A stretch of DNA of 64,000 nt, taken from assembly GCA_028284625.1 (NCBI GenBank), contig JANQRH010000025.1:18807-82806 (forward strand), written 5' to 3'. A model generated the notes under the pieces. It was given only the letters and a program-made list of their open reading frames with translations, ran no database searches and was not told the origin of the DNA. Made by a program: the position numbers and the translations under genes. The DNA is from Afifellaceae bacterium (GTDB lineage: Bacteria; Pseudomonadota; Alphaproteobacteria; Rhizobiales; Afifellaceae). Shown piece after piece: positions 62,204 through 64,000 of the stretch; position 1 is the stretch's first letter; every line of letters begins with the position of its first letter.

Positions 62204-62806
62204 GTGGGCGTATCGCAGCGTAAAGCTCGCGCAGCGGGCGGCGCGGCCGCGTGGTTGGCTCCGCTGGTGGCGCTGGCCCTGTCCGGCTGCACGACGCTGA
62301 TGGGCGGCCCGCCCAGCAACATCTACGATTTGAGCGCGCCGGGCGACATTCAGGCGCCCCGCGGCGGGCTGCAGGTTTTGGTGCCGGAGCCGACCACGGT
62401 TCGCGCTCTCGACACGGAACGCATCGCCGCGCGCCCGAGCGCGTCGCAATACGCCTATCTGCCCGACGCCGTGTGGAGCGACCGTCTGCCCAGGCTGCTC
62501 CAGGCCCGTATGGTGGAGACGCTGCAAAATAGCGGCCGCATCCGCGCCGCGGCCGTGCCGGGGCAGGGGCTTCTCATCGACTATCAGCTGGTGATGGACG
62601 TGCGCGCCTTTGAGCTGACGGATGAAGGCGCTGTCGTTGATCTCGCCGTGCGCGTCATGGACGACCGCAACGGACGGGTCGTTCGGTCACAGGTGTTCCG
62701 CGAGGTCGTGCCGGTCGAATCGTCGCGAGCGCCCGCGGTGGTGCAGGCGCTCGACTATGCGATGGACAAGGCCTTCGCCAGTATCGCCAACTGGGCGCTG
62801 CGTTAG
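62204..62806 (+). CDS. ABC-type transport auxiliary lipoprotein (PqiC-like)
   Basis: 200-residue lipoprotein: signal peptide with lipobox LALSGC (Cys about 24) and a PqiC/ABC_trans_aux-type beta domain (about 45-195). It completes the MCE system as outer-membrane-side or periplasmic partner. The GTG at 62204 has AGGGGGGTGAG upstream and gives the signal peptide directly; TTG 62186 and GTG 62195 are alternatives. No MlaC or MlaA gene is adjacent. Confidence 0.83.
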   Translation: MGVSQRKARAAGGAAAWLAPLVALALSGCTTLMGGPPSNIYDLSAPGDIQAPRGGLQVLVPEPTTVRALDTERIAARPSASQYAYLPDAVWSDRLPRLLQARMVETLQNSGRIRAAAVPGQGLLIDYQLVMDVRAFELTDEGAVVDLAVRVMDDRNGRVVRSQVFREVVPVESSRAPAVVQALDYAMDKAFASIANWALR

Positions 62807-62812
62807 CTGCTC

Positions 62813-63253
62813 CTATGCGGGCGCCAATCGTCCGGTCATGCGCATCCCGTCGCGGATGTTGAGACCCATCAGCGTCAGATTGACGGCGCCGGCGATAAGC
62901 TCAATCCCCTGCACGATGTAGAACGTCGTGCCGAACGCGCCCTGCGAGGCAAGCCACGCCAAATAGAACGCCGCCGGGATCAGGATCAGCACGCCATTGG
63001 CCGCGATGAACGGCATGCGCTGCTTCTTGCGCAGGATTCTAGGGCTGGTCGATGCGCCCGCCATGCGAAAGCCCGTCGCTCCGGCCACTGCCAGCGCAGG
63101 GATGAGCACGAGAAATCCCCAGGGGATCGCCAGCTTGACCGCGGCGACGGCGCTCAACGTTCCGAACGCCTCTGACACGACCGTCGACGTCCAGAACGTA
63201 AGGATCGTCAAGAAGCCGATCATTCCGGCCGCGCGATGAGCGAGTCTAATCAT
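62813..63253 (-). CDS. Small multi-pass membrane protein, co-operonic with MarR
   Basis: 146 residues with four likely TM helices (HRAAGMIGFLTILTFW, KLAIPWGFLVLIPALAVAG, IAANGVLILIPAAFYLAWLA and FYIVQGIELIAGAVNLTLMGL). The ATG 63253 has CAGGAGAAAGG seven bases upstream and overlaps the end of the marR gene by 8 bp, so it is coupled to it. No family is recognised; as a MarR-linked gene it may be the regulated output, for example an envelope or efflux-related protein. Confidence 0.7.
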   Translation of the reverse strand: MIRLAHRAAGMIGFLTILTFWTSTVVSEAFGTLSAVAAVKLAIPWGFLVLIPALAVAGATGFRMAGASTSPRILRKKQRMPFIAANGVLILIPAAFYLAWLASQGAFGTTFYIVQGIELIAGAVNLTLMGLNIRDGMRMTGRLAPA

Positions 63254-63698
63254 CACCTTTCTCCTGTTGCGCCCCCGGTTCCAGATGCTGCCTGATGGCG
63301 CGGAGTGTCTTTGCCGCTGATGCGATCTGTCGCTCGCTGAGCCCGCCGGCGAGGCGGCTCGCCCACGGTCCCTGGCGCGCCATCGCGGCGTCGTAGGATT
63401 TCTGTCCCGCGGCCGTGAGCACCACCAGTTTTGCCCGTTGATGGTGAGGGTTCTGCGCAAAGCGGACCAGTCCGTCGCGTTGCATGTCGTTCACGAGCCG
63501 CTGCACCGCCTGGCGCGTGAGGCCCATATTGCGGGCGAGATGCGCCACCGGCAGCGGAGCTGGCGACAGGGCGATAGCGCCGAGCACCTGCCAGCGCGCA
63601 CTGGTCAGCCCGAGATCCGCCACCAACGCATCGCCGGCGGCGAGCAAGGCGCCGTTCAGCCGGAACGTCTCAAGAAAAAGCTCTGTCACCGCATTCAT
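63246..63698 (-). CDS. MarR-family transcriptional regulator
   Basis: 150-residue winged-helix repressor. DNA-binding core: LTSARWQVLGAIALSPAPLPVAHLARNMGLTRQAVQRLVNDMQRDGLV (about 30-80), then wing residues and the dimerisation helices. It lies first in an operon with the small membrane protein, behind three 19-bp-spaced operator repeats. Ligand unknown. Confidence 0.92.
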   Translation of the reverse strand: MNAVTELFLETFRLNGALLAAGDALVADLGLTSARWQVLGAIALSPAPLPVAHLARNMGLTRQAVQRLVNDMQRDGLVRFAQNPHHQRAKLVVLTAAGQKSYDAAMARQGPWASRLAGGLSERQIASAAKTLRAIRQHLEPGAQQEKGDD

Positions 63699-63700
63699 AA

Positions 63701-63745
63701 TGACAGCATATAGTCAAGATGACAGTATATTGTCAATATGACAAT
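63701..63745. promoter_or_regulatory. Three 19-bp-spaced repeats upstream of marR (operators)
   Basis: TGACAGCATATAGTCAAGA (63701-63719), TGACAGTATATTGTCAATA (63720-63738) and a partial TGACAAT (63739-63745). Each full unit is an imperfect palindrome (TGACA...TGTCA/AGTCA). They begin 3 bp upstream of the marR ATG and probably cover its promoter, allowing autorepression. Confidence 0.7.
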
Positions 63746-64000
63746 GCCGCGCAGGGTGGGTTGCGCAGAAGTTGCTAAGCGCGGCGGCTTGAGGGGCGCG
63801 TGCCCGATGTGCGGCAACAACCCTCTCCCCTTTTGGGAGAGGATGGCCTTCGGCCTTGGCCGAAGGTCGGGAGAAGGGGAAACGCGCCTAAGGCATGGCT
63901 TAACCTTCTCCCCTTGTGGGAGAAGGTGCCCTCCGGCTCTGCCGGAGGGCGGATGAGGGGTCGTTCAATCGCGCTTCGGCTTCCCGCAGGATGTCGTCAC
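63746..64000. repeat. Dispersed hairpin repeats at window end
   Basis: From about 63821, CCTCTCCCCTTTTGGGAGAGG and GGCCTTCGGCCTTGGCCGAAGG are adjacent hairpins. After a spacer, CCTTCTCCCCTTGTGGGAGAAGG and GCCCTCCGGCTCTGCCGGAGGGC repeat the design (to about 63950). These are common intergenic repeats. The small open frame across them is repeat-derived and not counted as a gene. A minus-strand gene may end near 63966, but too little is visible. Confidence 0.65.

Noticed and set aside
63738..63956. A small plus-strand ORF near the window end
   Set aside because: It is built from the palindromic repeat sequence and a MarR operator unit, without a ribosome-binding site.

Overview
The window looks like chromosome of a high-GC alphaproteobacterium, most probably Hyphomicrobiales (Rhizobiales). 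Support for this: an ArsR-ArsC fusion next to an AqpS-type aquaglyceroporin, a BA14K-like secreted protein, a STAS-fused MlaE permease, several class III cyclases, and dispersed palindromes of the kind common in that order (for example the gcatgatcccgaaaagtgg element, seen twice in opposite orientations). Order-level placement is an inference; nothing here fixes genus. I found no CRISPR array, prophage or intact transposase; the only mobile-element trace is a 182-bp MITE-like element.

Layout. 1-4.9 kb: an Opp-type peptide importer (substrate-binding protein cut by the window edge, two permeases, fused double ATPase). 5.0-6.4 kb: a PfkB sugar kinase and a DUF3307 membrane protein. 6.47-8.9 kb: arsenic resistance (ArsR-ArsC fusion, AqpS channel, nitroreductase) behind a candidate ArsR operator. 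8.9-12.6 kb: a BA14K-like protein, a PhzF-like isomerase, and leuA preceded by an unannotated 39-residue leucine-rich leader ORF with alternative hairpins, probably an attenuator. 12.6-15.1 kb: an acyltransferase-type membrane protein, an MscS channel and tRNA-Lys(CTT).

15.1-38.3 kb is a large envelope-glycan and signalling neighbourhood. It holds a UDP-glucuronate-4-epimerase-like enzyme, a polysaccharide deacetylase-like protein, a GT4 glycosyltransferase, a heparin-lyase-I-like protein and an FkbM methyltransferase. A second peptide-type ABC importer follows, with its fused ATPase displaced 5.6 kb away on the opposite strand. A minus-strand run of ten genes then carries methyltransferases, a class III cyclase with non-canonical purine-recognition residues, a stand-alone cyclic-nucleotide-binding protein, a 904-residue ABC-like protein with ruined ATPase motifs and a ~330-residue insertion, and a GT/phosphatase/GT/methyltransferase/GT cassette. 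A membrane cyclase is divergent from that run; its stop codon is the duplicated target of the MITE-like insertion.

38.5-43.5 kb is an RND efflux operon (permease, adaptor, TetR repressor) with two tandem TetR operators. 44.1-46.5 kb encodes an nSTAND1-type NTPase with a TM helix and coiled coil but no recognisable sensor repeats. 46.5-58.8 kb is mostly metabolism and envelope: GalE, a KduD-like SDR, an FAD oxidoreductase, an orphan form-II CoxL-like molybdopterin subunit, a DMT exporter, a lone RAM domain, an FAH-family hydrolase, an LpxH-like phosphoesterase plus glycosyltransferase, threonine/serine dehydratase and a dipeptide epimerase. 59.0-62.8 kb is a complete MlaE-MlaF-MlaD-lipoprotein lipid transporter. 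The window ends with a MarR regulator and membrane protein controlled by three 19-bp-spaced repeats, then a palindromic repeat cluster.
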